DNA of 64,000 nt, taken from the NCBI GenBank assembly GCA_001642415.1, contig LTDK01000183.1:43716-107715 (forward strand), read 5' to 3'. The position numbers and the translations under genes are program-made. Below, one piece after another: positions 47,099-57,120 of this stretch. The first letter of the stretch is position 1. Every line of letters starts with the position of its first letter. Under the pieces are notes generated by a model that ran no database searches, had not been told where the DNA came from, and saw nothing but the letters and a program-made list of their open reading frames with translations. Origin of the DNA: Nematocida ironsii (taxonomy: Eukaryota > Microsporidia).

Positions 47099-47212
47099 TG
47101 CTCCCGATGGGGATCGAACCCACGACCCCGGCATAACTCAGCTTATTACAGCCTTCAGACACAGGAGGCTCACACCCATAAGTGCCGTGCTCTACCACTG
47201 AGCTACGGGAGC
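47099..47212 (-). tRNA. tRNA-Ile(UAU) with a 42-nt intron
   Basis: The 5' exon is 47212-47177 and the 3' exon 47134-47099, 36 nt each. Acceptor GCTCCCG/CGGGAGC, D stem GCTC/GAGC, anticodon stem CGGCA/TGCCG, T arm GTGGG-TTCGATC-CCCAT, discriminator A. The anticodon TAT reads AUA. The intron (47176-47135) follows base 37 of the loop and includes ATA, able to pair with the anticodon, as in eukaryotic tRNA introns removed by the Sen endonuclease. Confidence 0.9.
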
Positions 47213-47933
47213 TCTACAATAAACATAATTTATCCTTACTCGTCTTCACAATAAATACCTATTATATTTATCTAAACTGCAGGGTTTACACTGGCGTTTG
47301 TATAGTGGTATGTTTCTTTTATGCATGTATATTTGTTTTATGCCCTAGTTCTGCTGTGTACTTACTCCTCCAGATGTTTACTTATTTAATTTAGTAGAAG
47401 AATCAAAAGATTCTTCTCAATGCGCATAATTAAAATAAGATTTCTATGCTTAGTTCTCTAACAGTGAGTTATTCTATTTCACTATTATTACTTAGTATAC
47501 TTATTTGAATTAAACAAGTACATATGACTAAATAATAATAGTAGGTTCGTAGTATGGTTTTCTATACTAGCTAGTGTGTACTGCTTTGTATACATTCTCT
47601 GTATGCTGTGGCGTATTTACTGATTTGTATGATTTGTTCAGCTGATATTTTTTAGTATTTTATTGTCTATGTTTACATTTGTTTTAAGTGCTTGGTCGTA
47701 CATATATAAATTTATTTTATGTAAAAAATGAACATGTATTTATGAATAAGACAATATGTATTTTCTATGTACTACTTAAAAAACCAAATTATAAAAATAA
47801 GCTAAAAGAAGAAAAAAACAAGAAACAACTGAAACCGCATAATACACACAATATAGATAGATATACAGGTAGAAATAGGAAAACACCTATAAAAATTGTA
47901 TTGAAGATTTATTTATCTATTATAGTGTATAAA
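47213..47933. other. Intergenic gap, no convincing gene
   Basis: 721 bp of AT-rich DNA. A frame from 47688 begins with TTG and runs into the antisense of family member A; I do not call it. Confidence 0.35.
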
Positions 47934-49385
47934 TTAAATCATCTCTCTAAGACTTGTTCTGGCTACAACAAATCCACTGATTGCGACTGTTGCAACACCA
48001 ATAGCTTGGGTACATCTAGAAACAAACTTAGAGTGAGATATTCTATGTAATCTGCTTCTTCTGCGCGAAGAGCTAGTGTTTGAATCTCTGGGAGTTCTCA
48101 TACTTTCGCTGCGAGCAACATTTAATTCCTGTGTATGCGGAGTTGATCTAAAAATAATAGGCATGGAAAATCTATTTGCATTAAGATGGACTCTTCTAGA
48201 GTTTTCTGCAGATTTACTTGCATCTTGTCTAGGATCATAGCTCTTATTTATAAGATCTTTGAATTTTAGCATTCTATTTTGGATGTACCTTATACACTCT
48301 GCAGACCAGGCCTTATGCTTCATTCCATACTTTAATACATCCAAGCTAACACAATTGTTGCTATTTATGGATCTTGGATTAAAATAAACCACACCCTTTT
48401 CATTTTTTTTAGAAGGGGATGTAAGGTTGCCTATGTCTAAGTACTGCGAATTTACATCGATAAAGCTGTGCACGTGGGAGATGGCTTTCCTTGCCACTTC
48501 ATATTGCGAAAAGAATAGGGAGATTAAATGAATGTCACTATCATCCAGTGGATTTTCTTTCTGCACATTTTTGTCGGTAAAGTATGTTCTAAGAATATGT
48601 CTATTCTCCATAATAATCTGAACTGCTGTATCAATATTGTATACTCCAAATAGAGACTTGTTTAGTATATCATTTGAAGAGGTTCTTTTAACTGGGGGAT
48701 GGCCATTGGGATTTAGCCCTAGCCCATCTACAAAGGCCTTTATGTCGCTGTATAGAGTGTAGTTGGCAATGTCATTAACTAGCATTTTTTCATTAAGAAT
48801 TTTGCTAACGTATGTAAGATAGGCTGTAAAGTCTGGTATTTTATAGCCTAGCATTTGTTTATACCATGTATTCGCTCTTAGCTCGGCCTGATTAAGTAGA
48901 TCAGAGTCAACAAATGAAAAAACGCTCTTTTTGATAATATCCATAAGCGCTGGTGTGCTTACTGTAAGCTGCTTTTTTTTCTTGTAAATTAGAGAGTTGT
49001 TGCTAAAATGCTCACTCTTTATCATCTCTTCCAAAATACGGCTGGATATACTCTTCATTATTTCAATGTGCTCATTATTCATGTGTAGAGATATATTTAT
49101 TGTCACATGCTTAGATATTATTGTATGTAACAAACCAAATAATCGATCATAATAGCAGGTAGATCCATTGTTAGCCTTTTCCAATTCCTGTTCTAAGCTC
49201 TCTACTTCATTTAATAGGCCTTCTTTATCAAGTGCAAATTTAATGAGCTTTCTCTCTGGTACCTTTATAGCACTGATTTTTATACTACGTCTGGGCGGTT
49301 TTGGTGGTGGTGTTGTTGCTTTTGTTTCTGTTTTATTCTGTATGCTTTCACAATTAGTATTACATTCTACCTTTTCAATATTCAT
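47934..49385 (-). CDS. Paralogue-family member A, hydrophobic C-terminal tail
   Basis: 483 aa, no known family; related to the proteins at 49841, 51567, 53429 and 59587. Shared blocks: block 1 around 80-97 (YDRLFGLLHTIISKHV), block 2 around 247-270 (GVYNIDTAVQIIMENRHIL), block 3 around 281-310 (DDSDIHLISLFFSQYEVARK) and block 4 around 366-380 (RYIQNRMLKFKDLI). The N-terminus has a proline-rich stretch (TTPPPKPPRR, 24-33), a possible SH3 ligand. The last 25 residues are hydrophobic (QAIGVATVAISGFVVAR), suggesting a tail anchor. No signal peptide. A TATA-like box AAGGTATTTATA lies 21 nt before the ATG. Function unknown. Confidence 0.65.
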   Translation of the reverse strand: MNIEKVECNTNCESIQNKTETKATTPPPKPPRRSIKISAIKVPERKLIKFALDKEGLLNEVESLEQELEKANNGSTCYYDRLFGLLHTIISKHVTINISLHMNNEHIEIMKSISSRILEEMIKSEHFSNNSLIYKKKKQLTVSTPALMDIIKKSVFSFVDSDLLNQAELRANTWYKQMLGYKIPDFTAYLTYVSKILNEKMLVNDIANYTLYSDIKAFVDGLGLNPNGHPPVKRTSSNDILNKSLFGVYNIDTAVQIIMENRHILRTYFTDKNVQKENPLDDSDIHLISLFFSQYEVARKAISHVHSFIDVNSQYLDIGNLTSPSKKNEKGVVYFNPRSINSNNCVSLDVLKYGMKHKAWSAECIRYIQNRMLKFKDLINKSYDPRQDASKSAENSRRVHLNANRFSMPIIFRSTPHTQELNVARSESMRTPRDSNTSSSRRRSRLHRISHSKFVSRCTQAIGVATVAISGFVVARTSLREMI

Positions 49386-49406
49386 TGCAGGTATAAAACT
49401 TTTTAC

Positions 49407-49418
49407 TATAAATACCTT
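49407..49418 (-). promoter_or_regulatory. AAGGTATTTATA box of family member A
   Basis: A perfect copy of the box, 21 nt before the ATG at 49385. The same 12 bases precede family member D at a similar distance. Confidence 0.55.
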
Positions 49419-49840
49419 TAACAGGAAAATAATTATAAAAACAGTTAACTATTTAATGATTTTCTTCTTTTTAAAAATTGCTTTACATAACATAAAAAAT
49501 CAATAATACAATGATTATGAACTATCCCAACACTATTACCAACATTAATTACGAACGAAATACGCTGTTCATTGAGTTATCCATAAAAATAACGTATATA
49601 TACACAGTTATATTTTATATACAGTTAACGCATAAAAGAAGTTACTGCCCATCTTAAGACTCCCATAATATGTTATATATATAATTACACTAATTATTCA
49701 TAATACAATTTCGGAGCATGCTATCCATAGAAAATTTTATCTAAAGTCTTTTGCTATTTAGAATATTTACTGTCAAATACGATTTTTGTACTGGATAATA
49801 AATTAAAATTTCTTCTTGAAAGAAAAAAAATTATCCTATA
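49419..49840. other. AT-rich divergent gap between members A and B
   Basis: No supported frame. A CTCCGAAATT (minus strand) partial motif lies near 49705. Confidence 0.35.
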
Positions 49841-51256
49841 ATGAAAGAAAAAGACATATTAAATATAGAAGGCATAATAACAAGCCCCATAAGCACAGAA
49901 GAGTCAAAAAACATATGCAAACCAGAACAAAAATATACCCCAGATAGTTCTGACAGCAAACAAACAGATGATACTAGCATTAATAATCTAAAAATAGAGA
50001 CTATAGAAATTACAATGCCCCAGAGGGGTTGCATGAATTTTAATATAGAAAGTATAAAATCAAATATAAACGTGCTTGTAGACATACTGGAGGAGGAGCT
50101 GCTATTAGAAACAAACCACAGCACAATGTTTTTAATATTACACACCGCGATGTTTATATCTATGCGTAGTAAAATACATGGTTTAGCAAAGATAAACAAA
50201 AAATATACTTTACTTATGTTTCAGTATATTAGATGCTTTTTTACACAAAGCTTCAAATCAGCAATTGTGCATATATCCAAAGAACTAGATGATATAGAAA
50301 ACCATAAAAGCGAAGACATTCAATACATAAAAGAGAAATTGTATAGTGCAGCAATTTCTCTGATTAATAGCGGATATATAAACAATATAGAAACGGAAAT
50401 AAACAACTTATATGAGAAGATATTAAAATCAAAGACAACTTCGCCAGAAAAGTATATTCCATATATATATAGACAATGTGCAGAAAAACTTTTCATAGAC
50501 AGGGTGGATAATAAAAAGCTCTATTATGACCTTTATGCAATTGCAGACGATTGCAATAGAACAAAAGACAGTGTAAAGCCCAAACCCAAACCCTATGTAA
50601 TCATATCTTTTTTTGCGAGGAAAGACTCACAGAAGGATAATAGCCCAGAATCTACCGAACAAATAGATCTTTTTGCAAAGAATGCAAAAGGTGAGTATAA
50701 TATAGATTGTGCAATTGATAATCTACTAAATAATCGAGTAAATGCAGTTAAATATAGAAACCATGTAATATTAGAACCTCCAAAGCTACCTTTAGATGAA
50801 ACAGAAAGAGCGCATCTAATTCAATTAAAGCAAGACTGGTATGACATAAGCAACTTCTATTGCAAATTATACAAGGCGATAGGCGCACAGGTAAGTGCGC
50901 TTGAAGACGAATTTTTTATTACAGCAGAGTATAATACACAAGAAAAAATTTCTAAATATCCACAGGATCTAGAAAGATATTATGAACGAGTCATAGAAAT
51001 TTCGAATGCAGTTTTAGAAGAATTTAAATCATACCCAGACAGCCAGATAGATTACATTAAAAGTAAAATGAATGATTTGAAAGGTCTTATAAATACATCG
51101 CTTATGCCATCTTTTATAGAGAGGCAGAACAGAAGTAACAAATTACTTAATAATGGTATAGAATATATTTCGCCATTTATTGGAGTAAGCATAGCAGCTA
51201 TATCATTTACCGCAGCGTGGGGTTTGATATCTATAGGCAGTTACATAATGAGTTAG
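49841..51256 (+). CDS. Paralogue-family member B, hydrophobic C-terminal tail
   Basis: 471 aa, same family as member A. Block 1 about 94-110 (STMFLILHTAMFISMRS), a shared region around 204-233 (EKYIPYIYRQCAEKLFID), block 2 about 284-310 (GEYNIDCAIDNLLNNRV), block 3 about 318-348 (DETERAHLIQLKQDWYDISN), block 4 about 405-420 (YIKSKMNDLKGLI). A membrane-like segment at about 446-468 (FIGVSIAAISFTAAWGLISI) ends the protein. No signal peptide. The N-terminal 50 residues are polar and probably disordered. It diverges from member A. Function unknown. Confidence 0.65.
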   Translation: MKEKDILNIEGIITSPISTEESKNICKPEQKYTPDSSDSKQTDDTSINNLKIETIEITMPQRGCMNFNIESIKSNINVLVDILEEELLLETNHSTMFLILHTAMFISMRSKIHGLAKINKKYTLLMFQYIRCFFTQSFKSAIVHISKELDDIENHKSEDIQYIKEKLYSAAISLINSGYINNIETEINNLYEKILKSKTTSPEKYIPYIYRQCAEKLFIDRVDNKKLYYDLYAIADDCNRTKDSVKPKPKPYVIISFFARKDSQKDNSPESTEQIDLFAKNAKGEYNIDCAIDNLLNNRVNAVKYRNHVILEPPKLPLDETERAHLIQLKQDWYDISNFYCKLYKAIGAQVSALEDEFFITAEYNTQEKISKYPQDLERYYERVIEISNAVLEEFKSYPDSQIDYIKSKMNDLKGLINTSLMPSFIERQNRSNKLLNNGIEYISPFIGVSIAAISFTAAWGLISIGSYIMS

Positions 51257-51566
51257 TATCCTCTGCTGGGCTTAACTGGTAATATGTTTAGAATTTAGAG
51301 ATAAAGTAAAGATAACATGGATTTATTAAATAAATAGTTTATCCTTTACAGATAATAAAAATAGACCATTTTATGAAATTTCTTCTTTTTATATAGTTTT
51401 GAATGGAATCTACTTGATGCCACCTTAATTATTAAGGAGAGTTTTTGGTTATATAAAATATTTCATTATATGTAGTGCATACAATAATAAATAGTTTAAT
51501 AAATATTCTAATATGGCTGACAATTTAAAACCTATATAAAAGTATAAATAATTTTATAAAACTTAA
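51257..51566. other. AT-rich gap between members B and C
   Basis: No gene seen. CTATATAAAAGTATAAATAATT about 15-35 nt before 51567 is a plausible promoter box. Confidence 0.35.
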
Positions 51567-52754
51567 ATGAAGATAAGCAGCAGCCTTCAGAAACACTGGG
51601 AAGTTTTTGGAACAGGAGCACTTCATAAAGAAATTCTAGGAATAGAAGACATTAACAGTTCCTGTCTTAAAGAAAAAAAAACTCTCTTCAATGAGTATGT
51701 TTCTACTTATAGTTTAATGCATGTGACGCCAGTTAGGATATACTTGTATACCAATGGAGTATATAAAGATGCAGAAAAACTAAAAATACAATATGCAGAT
51801 AACGAAAACATAGAAAAGCGGTATGTTTGGCTATTTGTTCACACAGCAAGTGTGATATTCAATAACACCCGGGTTAGAATGGTAGAAGAAAACACATTTA
51901 CACTAAGTAAGAACTTATCTGCAATTCGATTAATATATAGCCTTATATTAGATGAATACCTACTTCATAAAAGTAGATTAATTGATTCTATTCTTATGAA
52001 AGTATATAACCCAAATATAATGGAGTCAAAAAGTATTTTACCTATAATAACTGAGTCTATAAACAAAATAATGGCACCAAATATTATTAGTCAAATGGAG
52101 CTAAAAATAAATGCATGGACTTCTTTGGTTCATAGCCTGCCTATAGTGAGGCCATCTGCATATATATTAAACTATATGTGCCTGTCTATTCCAAGATATT
52201 TCAGCAATCGGATACTTTCTCGTATGCTATTATCTAACTTAAGTATCATCGTTGCGCATCTGCAGAAGAATGTTTTTTTAACAGAAGATGATGTAGAAAG
52301 CGTTGAATGTTTAGACCTTTTTAAGAAGGATAAAAATAATTTGTATAGGATAGAAGAAATAATAGTAACTTTACTGACACTTAAACCATATATATTAGAA
52401 ATGTTTACAGACGATAGCTTATTGACTATTGAAGAAAAAATTCCTTTAAACATAAGAATTGGCTTAATTGCTTTGTTTTCTCAGTGGAGACAGGTCAGTT
52501 CTAAATATGCACTATTTTACAGTCTAATAAAAACTCCAATTGAAAAACTCAATGAAGAACTGCTATCTGGAGATATGCTTGAGATGTGCCAAGAAGAGCA
52601 TATAAAGCGCGCCGCTCAAATTCACCAGAAAGTATATGCAGTTATACAGAATATAAAAAAAGTGTATATGGTTCGGCATAAGGATTCCTTCTATTACTTT
52701 ATGATAGAGAGAATGGAGTCATTTTATCAAATAGTGAAAAAAGAGTATATATAA
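51567..52754 (+). CDS. Paralogue-family member C, lacking the tail anchor
   Basis: 395 aa, the most divergent long member. Block 1 is YVWLFVHTASVIFNNTRVRM, block 2 LYRIEEIIVTLLTLKPYIL, block 3 PLNIRIGLIALFSQWRQVSS, and block 4 YFMIERMESFYQIVKKEYI near the end. It also shares the SAYILNYMCLSIPRYFSNRI region. It stops right after block 4, so the hydrophobic tail of the other members is absent. It may be a soluble form or a truncated gene. Function unknown. Confidence 0.6.
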   Translation: MKISSSLQKHWEVFGTGALHKEILGIEDINSSCLKEKKTLFNEYVSTYSLMHVTPVRIYLYTNGVYKDAEKLKIQYADNENIEKRYVWLFVHTASVIFNNTRVRMVEENTFTLSKNLSAIRLIYSLILDEYLLHKSRLIDSILMKVYNPNIMESKSILPIITESINKIMAPNIISQMELKINAWTSLVHSLPIVRPSAYILNYMCLSIPRYFSNRILSRMLLSNLSIIVAHLQKNVFLTEDDVESVECLDLFKKDKNNLYRIEEIIVTLLTLKPYILEMFTDDSLLTIEEKIPLNIRIGLIALFSQWRQVSSKYALFYSLIKTPIEKLNEELLSGDMLEMCQEEHIKRAAQIHQKVYAVIQNIKKVYMVRHKDSFYYFMIERMESFYQIVKKEYI

Positions 52755-53428
52755 TGCATAAATATTATGAAAGAAAAATAGCATAAAGAGGCGTTTATTA
52801 AAATTAGTATGTAATACAGCGGAAAATAAGTTTTTACGTGTTTTGTTAAGAAGGAAAGCATAGAGGACATTAATCATTAAAACAGTATAACTTAATTTAT
52901 ACAGAGTAAATTCTAAAATGCATATATTTATAGAGCATTCTACATATACTTTGAAGAAAGTTTAAGAAGGATTTTATACAAATACAGCTTAAATCGAACT
53001 ACAGTACAGATATCGCACTAATCTATAGTACAAAGTATTTCTTGCACAAGCCAGGATGTAATTATATAAATACTACAATCTCATACATTAATATAAAAAT
53101 ACTGATTGCCAATATATGGCTTATGTGCTATATTACACACCAATTCAATAGAATTTATATTGATTATTCTATATTAATCTCAGAGTTTTTTCTAAATATA
53201 CTGGAAATTTGCCATTCATTCTACTAACTTCTTAAAAATTAGTAATTTTATACTAGGGAGTGCATTTATTTCGGGCTTAGAAAGAAAGCATTTTAAATTA
53301 GTAATTTCTGTGTAGTACTTTCAATGACTTAAACTAAAGATAAATTTTATTTAAATTCTTAATATTTGTGCTCTCTGGCAACAATATATAGTAATACTAG
53401 GCTGTGTCTATAGAGAGTATTTTATTTG
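52755..53428. other. Gap between converging family members C and D
   Basis: 674 bp, AT-rich. A 61-codon frame near 53042 starts with TTG and is not supported. On the minus strand AAGCCCGAAATAAAT (53264-53278) is a copy of the recurring motif. Confidence 0.4.
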
Positions 53429-54730
53429 TTAAGTACTTTCTACCATACTACTGGTTGCTAAGGCAGCAGCTGCCGCTGTTGCTCCAAATATACTCAAAGA
53501 TGAAAATATTCTTGAAAACCTGCTTTCCTTTTCCTTTATGGCTCTTTCAGAGGTTTCTTTTTTATTTCTCATTTTAACCACAATCGGTGGTAATTTTATA
53601 AGATTTTTTAATCTCAGTATTGTATTTGTGATATAGTTATTTTTTTCTTTTGAATTTGTATCACTCAACTCCGATCCGTTAGACACCATTTCATCTATAC
53701 TTGCATAGTATTCATTATAGTCTATAATAGACATTGGTGAAAGTATTTTGAGTAAACTATATTTTTCTAACTTGCATATATCAGTAGCAATATTGCTATT
53801 TTCTCTTTTATCAATTATCTTATACAATGAGCATAATAAGTTTGATAAAAAATCCCAATTATCTAATAAAGTCATTAGAAGCCGTTTGTCCTCTTCTGAG
53901 AATGTCTTTATTGTGCTCTTTATTAGCTTGTTTGGATAGTGTCTGTTAATATTATTTCTATTTTTGATAAGTAGATTTAGTATATAGTCTAAATTATACT
54001 CACCATCTGATCGCTTTAAGAATAGCTTATCTAGTTTATATGGTTCTTTTTCTTTTCTTGACCCCATGCGATTTTTAAAATAAAGACCTTTTAACAGCTT
54101 TAAATTGGCTATGTATGTGGGATAAAAATATGAATTGTACATAATAGCATGCGCGTTCTTGATATTAATATATTTTAAATAGTTTTCTGTGTCTATATGA
54201 TGCAGTTGTTTAATATTATGATAAAACCTATTAACCTTTTTTGCTGTATCCATTATTAAACTTTCGCATTTTAGATCATCATATGCTGTTATAATTATAG
54301 CTTCATACTCTTTGTTACTTATTTTAAAGCTATTATTTTTTTTATAAAGGGGACTCTTATTTTTTACAGTCTTTAGTATAATATCCGCTTCTAGTATAGT
54401 TTTAAAAATTGCTAAAATAAGCTCTTTGTATTTCTCCTCTACATCTGCAGTAACTTCAGCTGTCACAGAATCTGATATAAGCGTATGAAGAATTCCATAA
54501 AAATATTCATCCACAGAAATAGAATCTGAACCATAATCTCGTATTTGGATTACTAGGTTCTTCAACCTACTATTTAAATTCTCTATATCAAATTTAAATT
54601 TAATATATTCAACAGAAATTGGCATTTCAAACATGTCAAAACTTTCTAAGTTCTCTTCTATTACTTCAATAGTCTCCATAAAAATACTATTTGGCCGCTG
54701 TTTTCTTCTCTCTATATTGTTTCGATACAT
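53429..54730 (-). CDS. Paralogue-family member D, hydrophobic C-terminal tail
   Basis: 433 aa from ATG 54730 (MYRNNIERRKQRPNSIF). Block 1 EYFYGILHTLISDSVTAEV, block 2 GEYNLDYILNLLIKNRNNI, block 3 EEDKRLLMTLLDNWDFLSNL, block 4 YITNTILRLKNLI, plus NYLKYINIKNAHAIMYNS. The end is Ala-rich and hydrophobic (IFGATAAAAALATSSM). The frame is open for 42 more codons to a GTG, with a hydrophobic stretch. I reject that because it would read through the AAGGTATTTATA promoter box lying 24 nt before 54730, which matches member A's. Function unknown. Confidence 0.63.
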   Translation of the reverse strand: MYRNNIERRKQRPNSIFMETIEVIEENLESFDMFEMPISVEYIKFKFDIENLNSRLKNLVIQIRDYGSDSISVDEYFYGILHTLISDSVTAEVTADVEEKYKELILAIFKTILEADIILKTVKNKSPLYKKNNSFKISNKEYEAIIITAYDDLKCESLIMDTAKKVNRFYHNIKQLHHIDTENYLKYINIKNAHAIMYNSYFYPTYIANLKLLKGLYFKNRMGSRKEKEPYKLDKLFLKRSDGEYNLDYILNLLIKNRNNINRHYPNKLIKSTIKTFSEEDKRLLMTLLDNWDFLSNLLCSLYKIIDKRENSNIATDICKLEKYSLLKILSPMSIIDYNEYYASIDEMVSNGSELSDTNSKEKNNYITNTILRLKNLIKLPPIVVKMRNKKETSERAIKEKESRFSRIFSSLSIFGATAAAAALATSSMVEST

Positions 54731-54754
54731 TTTGTTATATTTCAAAATAAAATT

Positions 54755-54768
54755 TATAAATACCTTAG
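54755..54768 (-). promoter_or_regulatory. AAGGTATTTATA box of family member D
   Basis: The minus strand reads CTAAGGTATTTATA, 24 nt before the ATG. It is identical over 12 bases to member A's box and helps set the start. Confidence 0.55.
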
Positions 54769-55479
54769 TACCATAGCCATTCTTCAATAGAAAGCAGTTT
54801 ATTAATATAAAGTTTAAGGAAATTCCAATTGGGGGGATGGCGTGCATCATGCACACACCTCATATACTTCATAACCTACCGTAATTTTATTAGAATAGGT
54901 GCATTAAATCCTGCATATATACCATGCTTAAAAATAGAATTTATCAATAAGGACGCATTATATATGATTAATTCTATCTATGCTGTATTCTCTATGATGT
55001 AATTAATTCTCTGCATTCTAACACCTTTTCTCTCCTTTGGCGGAATTGTCTCTTTTTGCTTCTTTTTATAAACTTTATTTTTACCGAATTAAATATAGCT
55101 TTCTGTAATTATCACAGCCAGCTTTTTTGGTTAATACAGTTTACATTTCTTATAATTAGTTATTTAACTGCGTATTATGTTAATTATTAATATATTTGCC
55201 TTTTATTGAATATTTAATAGAGTATATTATTATGTGTTTATGAATAGATTACCATACGCGTATATAAAATAATATTTACATAGACGAATCAGATCATTAT
55301 TTACATTGGTGTATTAGAAATTATATAAAATTGGTGGTGTTTGCACTTATTATACAAATATCAAGATATAATTGAAAATTAATAGATTTACTGCCCCTAA
55401 TATACATTTATTAAAAATTTTAAATTATATTTATTATATTTAAACGCCTGCCATTCCCATGCCCTAAATATACACAACA
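54769..55479. other. Long AT-rich gap, no gene seen
   Basis: About 700 bp without a supported frame, repeat or RNA gene. Confidence 0.35.
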
Positions 55480-57120
55480 TTACACAACTATTGTATCCAT
55501 ATCAGACGAAACAGATTCTTCAGAATTATTATCATTATCTTTCGACTCTTTTTGATTCTTTTTAGATTTTTTTGCATTCTTTAGATCTGTAGAATCATCT
55601 CCATGCAGAGTATCTATGTCTACAGACTCAGGCAGAAGATTTTTCTTTTGTCTCTTAGAAGCTCTAGCTGGTACTGCCCTTTCTTTCACTACTCTTCCTT
55701 TTCTTGGCTTTGAAATATTTCTGGTAGTTTGTCTTTTGGGAGTTTTTTTATTCGGTAAGTCTATTGTGCTGTCTATTTCAGCTGATGGTGCTGGCACAGA
55801 GGTATTCTCTGAAATACTTAAAGGTGATGGCTCAGCCTCGTGTGCTGCGGGCTCTAATGCAGGTGGTTTTCTCTTTCCAGATGAATTAACCTTTAAATTA
55901 GCTGCCTTTCTTGTTCTCACCTGCCTTCCTTTCTTCTCTACTGGGTTTTTTACAACATCTATTAGCTTGCTTGGGTTAATCGTGCCCTCGTCAAATTTGT
56001 CTATATTGTCTTTTTTTATATCGGTATTTGGTTCTGTCTCTTTAGTAATTAGATCAGATTCTGTAATATTTTCTTCTTTGGGTAAGTCTTTCTCTTGATT
56101 TTCGGATAATACTTCAGATGAGTCTAATTTTTCTTCTTTTAATATTTCAGCATCTTCTGTGCTTTTAATAGACTCTGGTTCTTCCAATGCCGCGGGTTCA
56201 TCTGTTTTATTTGTATTTTCTGGAGTTCCTGTTTGTTTAGGAAGCGCCTCTTCTTCAGTATTGCTGTGAACATCCGCATTTCCTTCAGAATACGACTCTT
56301 TTGCCTGGTCTGGCTTTTTCTTTCTAATTACATGCATTGCTATTTTCTTTCCTAGTGATGAAGATCTACACTCTGCTGGAAAGAGTTCTTGCAGTGCTAC
56401 AACTGCGTTCTTTTTAACCTTATGCTCCAATATTCTCTTCTTGCCAGATATAAATAGCTTTATGTAAAATATTAAGTACTCCACATCCGTATACCTAACT
56501 AACAGATCAAGAAGTTCATTATCAAATTGAATTTCTTGTGCATCAGTTACTTCGTTCTTTTTGACTCTCTTTAATATTTCTGGCCGGATTTCATTTGATA
56601 GCTCTTTCTTTGTTTTTTCTGCTTCGGCAAATATTCCCTCCATACCTTCTTTGCTAAGCACCTTTTCTATAATATTTTTTATCTCTTCTTTGTTTTCATT
56701 TGGGTATAGCTCCATAATTGCATCTACTAAATCTTTGGCAGCTGGCTCTTGCGCAGTCAGCAATTCAAGCACTGCTAGTTCTTTTAGCGCCTTTGCCTTC
56801 TGATCGCTTGGCACTTCTGAATATTCTTCTAACCTATCCTGTTTCTGCTTAGCATATCTTTCTCGTGCAGTTTCTTTTTTGTCCTTTTTTGTCTTTTCTT
56901 CAGACTCGCCCTCCGCCTCTTTCTTTTTCTCAGCTGGAGCATCTCCTGATAAACAGAAGAAGTTCTCATACTTGCACTCAAATGTAGTCACCTCCTCGTC
57001 TTCTTGGTAGAATGGGTCTGTTATGTCATACACGTCCACTATTCTTCTTTTCTTTTTCACCTCTTTCTTCTTTATCTCTACCTCTTTTTTACTTAGATCC
57101 ACTATAGTCACAGTATGCAT
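55480..57120 (-). CDS. Hpc2/ubinuclein-like histone chaperone subunit
   Basis: 546 aa. Near the N-terminus (about 28-60) is a HUN/HRD-like motif: VYDITDPFYQEDEEVTTFEC, then KYENFFCLSGD, resembling the YDxDDPFIDD...DGFFVxSG of Hpc2 and ubinuclein that binds HIRA. A helical middle region (about 110-270) may correspond to the ubinuclein middle domain. The last 250 residues are disordered and alternate acidic and Lys/Arg-rich tracts. Hpc2/ubinuclein helps HIRA deposit H3.3-H4 outside replication. The start is the ATG at 57120; the longer reading begins at TTG. It shares a 27-bp promoter with SAS-6. Confidence 0.6.
   Translation of the reverse strand: MHTVTIVDLSKKEVEIKKKEVKKKRRIVDVYDITDPFYQEDEEVTTFECKYENFFCLSGDAPAEKKKEAEGESEEKTKKDKKETARERYAKQKQDRLEEYSEVPSDQKAKALKELAVLELLTAQEPAAKDLVDAIMELYPNENKEEIKNIIEKVLSKEGMEGIFAEAEKTKKELSNEIRPEILKRVKKNEVTDAQEIQFDNELLDLLVRYTDVEYLIFYIKLFISGKKRILEHKVKKNAVVALQELFPAECRSSSLGKKIAMHVIRKKKPDQAKESYSEGNADVHSNTEEEALPKQTGTPENTNKTDEPAALEEPESIKSTEDAEILKEEKLDSSEVLSENQEKDLPKEENITESDLITKETEPNTDIKKDNIDKFDEGTINPSKLIDVVKNPVEKKGRQVRTRKAANLKVNSSGKRKPPALEPAAHEAEPSPLSISENTSVPAPSAEIDSTIDLPNKKTPKRQTTRNISKPRKGRVVKERAVPARASKRQKKNLLPESVDIDTLHGDDSTDLKNAKKSKKNQKESKDNDNNSEESVSSDMDTIVV

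Noticed and set aside
47688..48050. 120-codon plus-strand frame
   Set aside because: Starts at TTG, Lys/Asn-rich, and overlaps the antisense of family member A.
53042..53227. 61-codon frame between members C and D
   Set aside because: Starts at TTG in AT-rich DNA; no protein character.
54731..54856. Hydrophobic N-terminal extension of family member D that looks like a membrane segment
   Set aside because: Begins at GTG and reads through the AAGGTATTTATA box; other members lack it.
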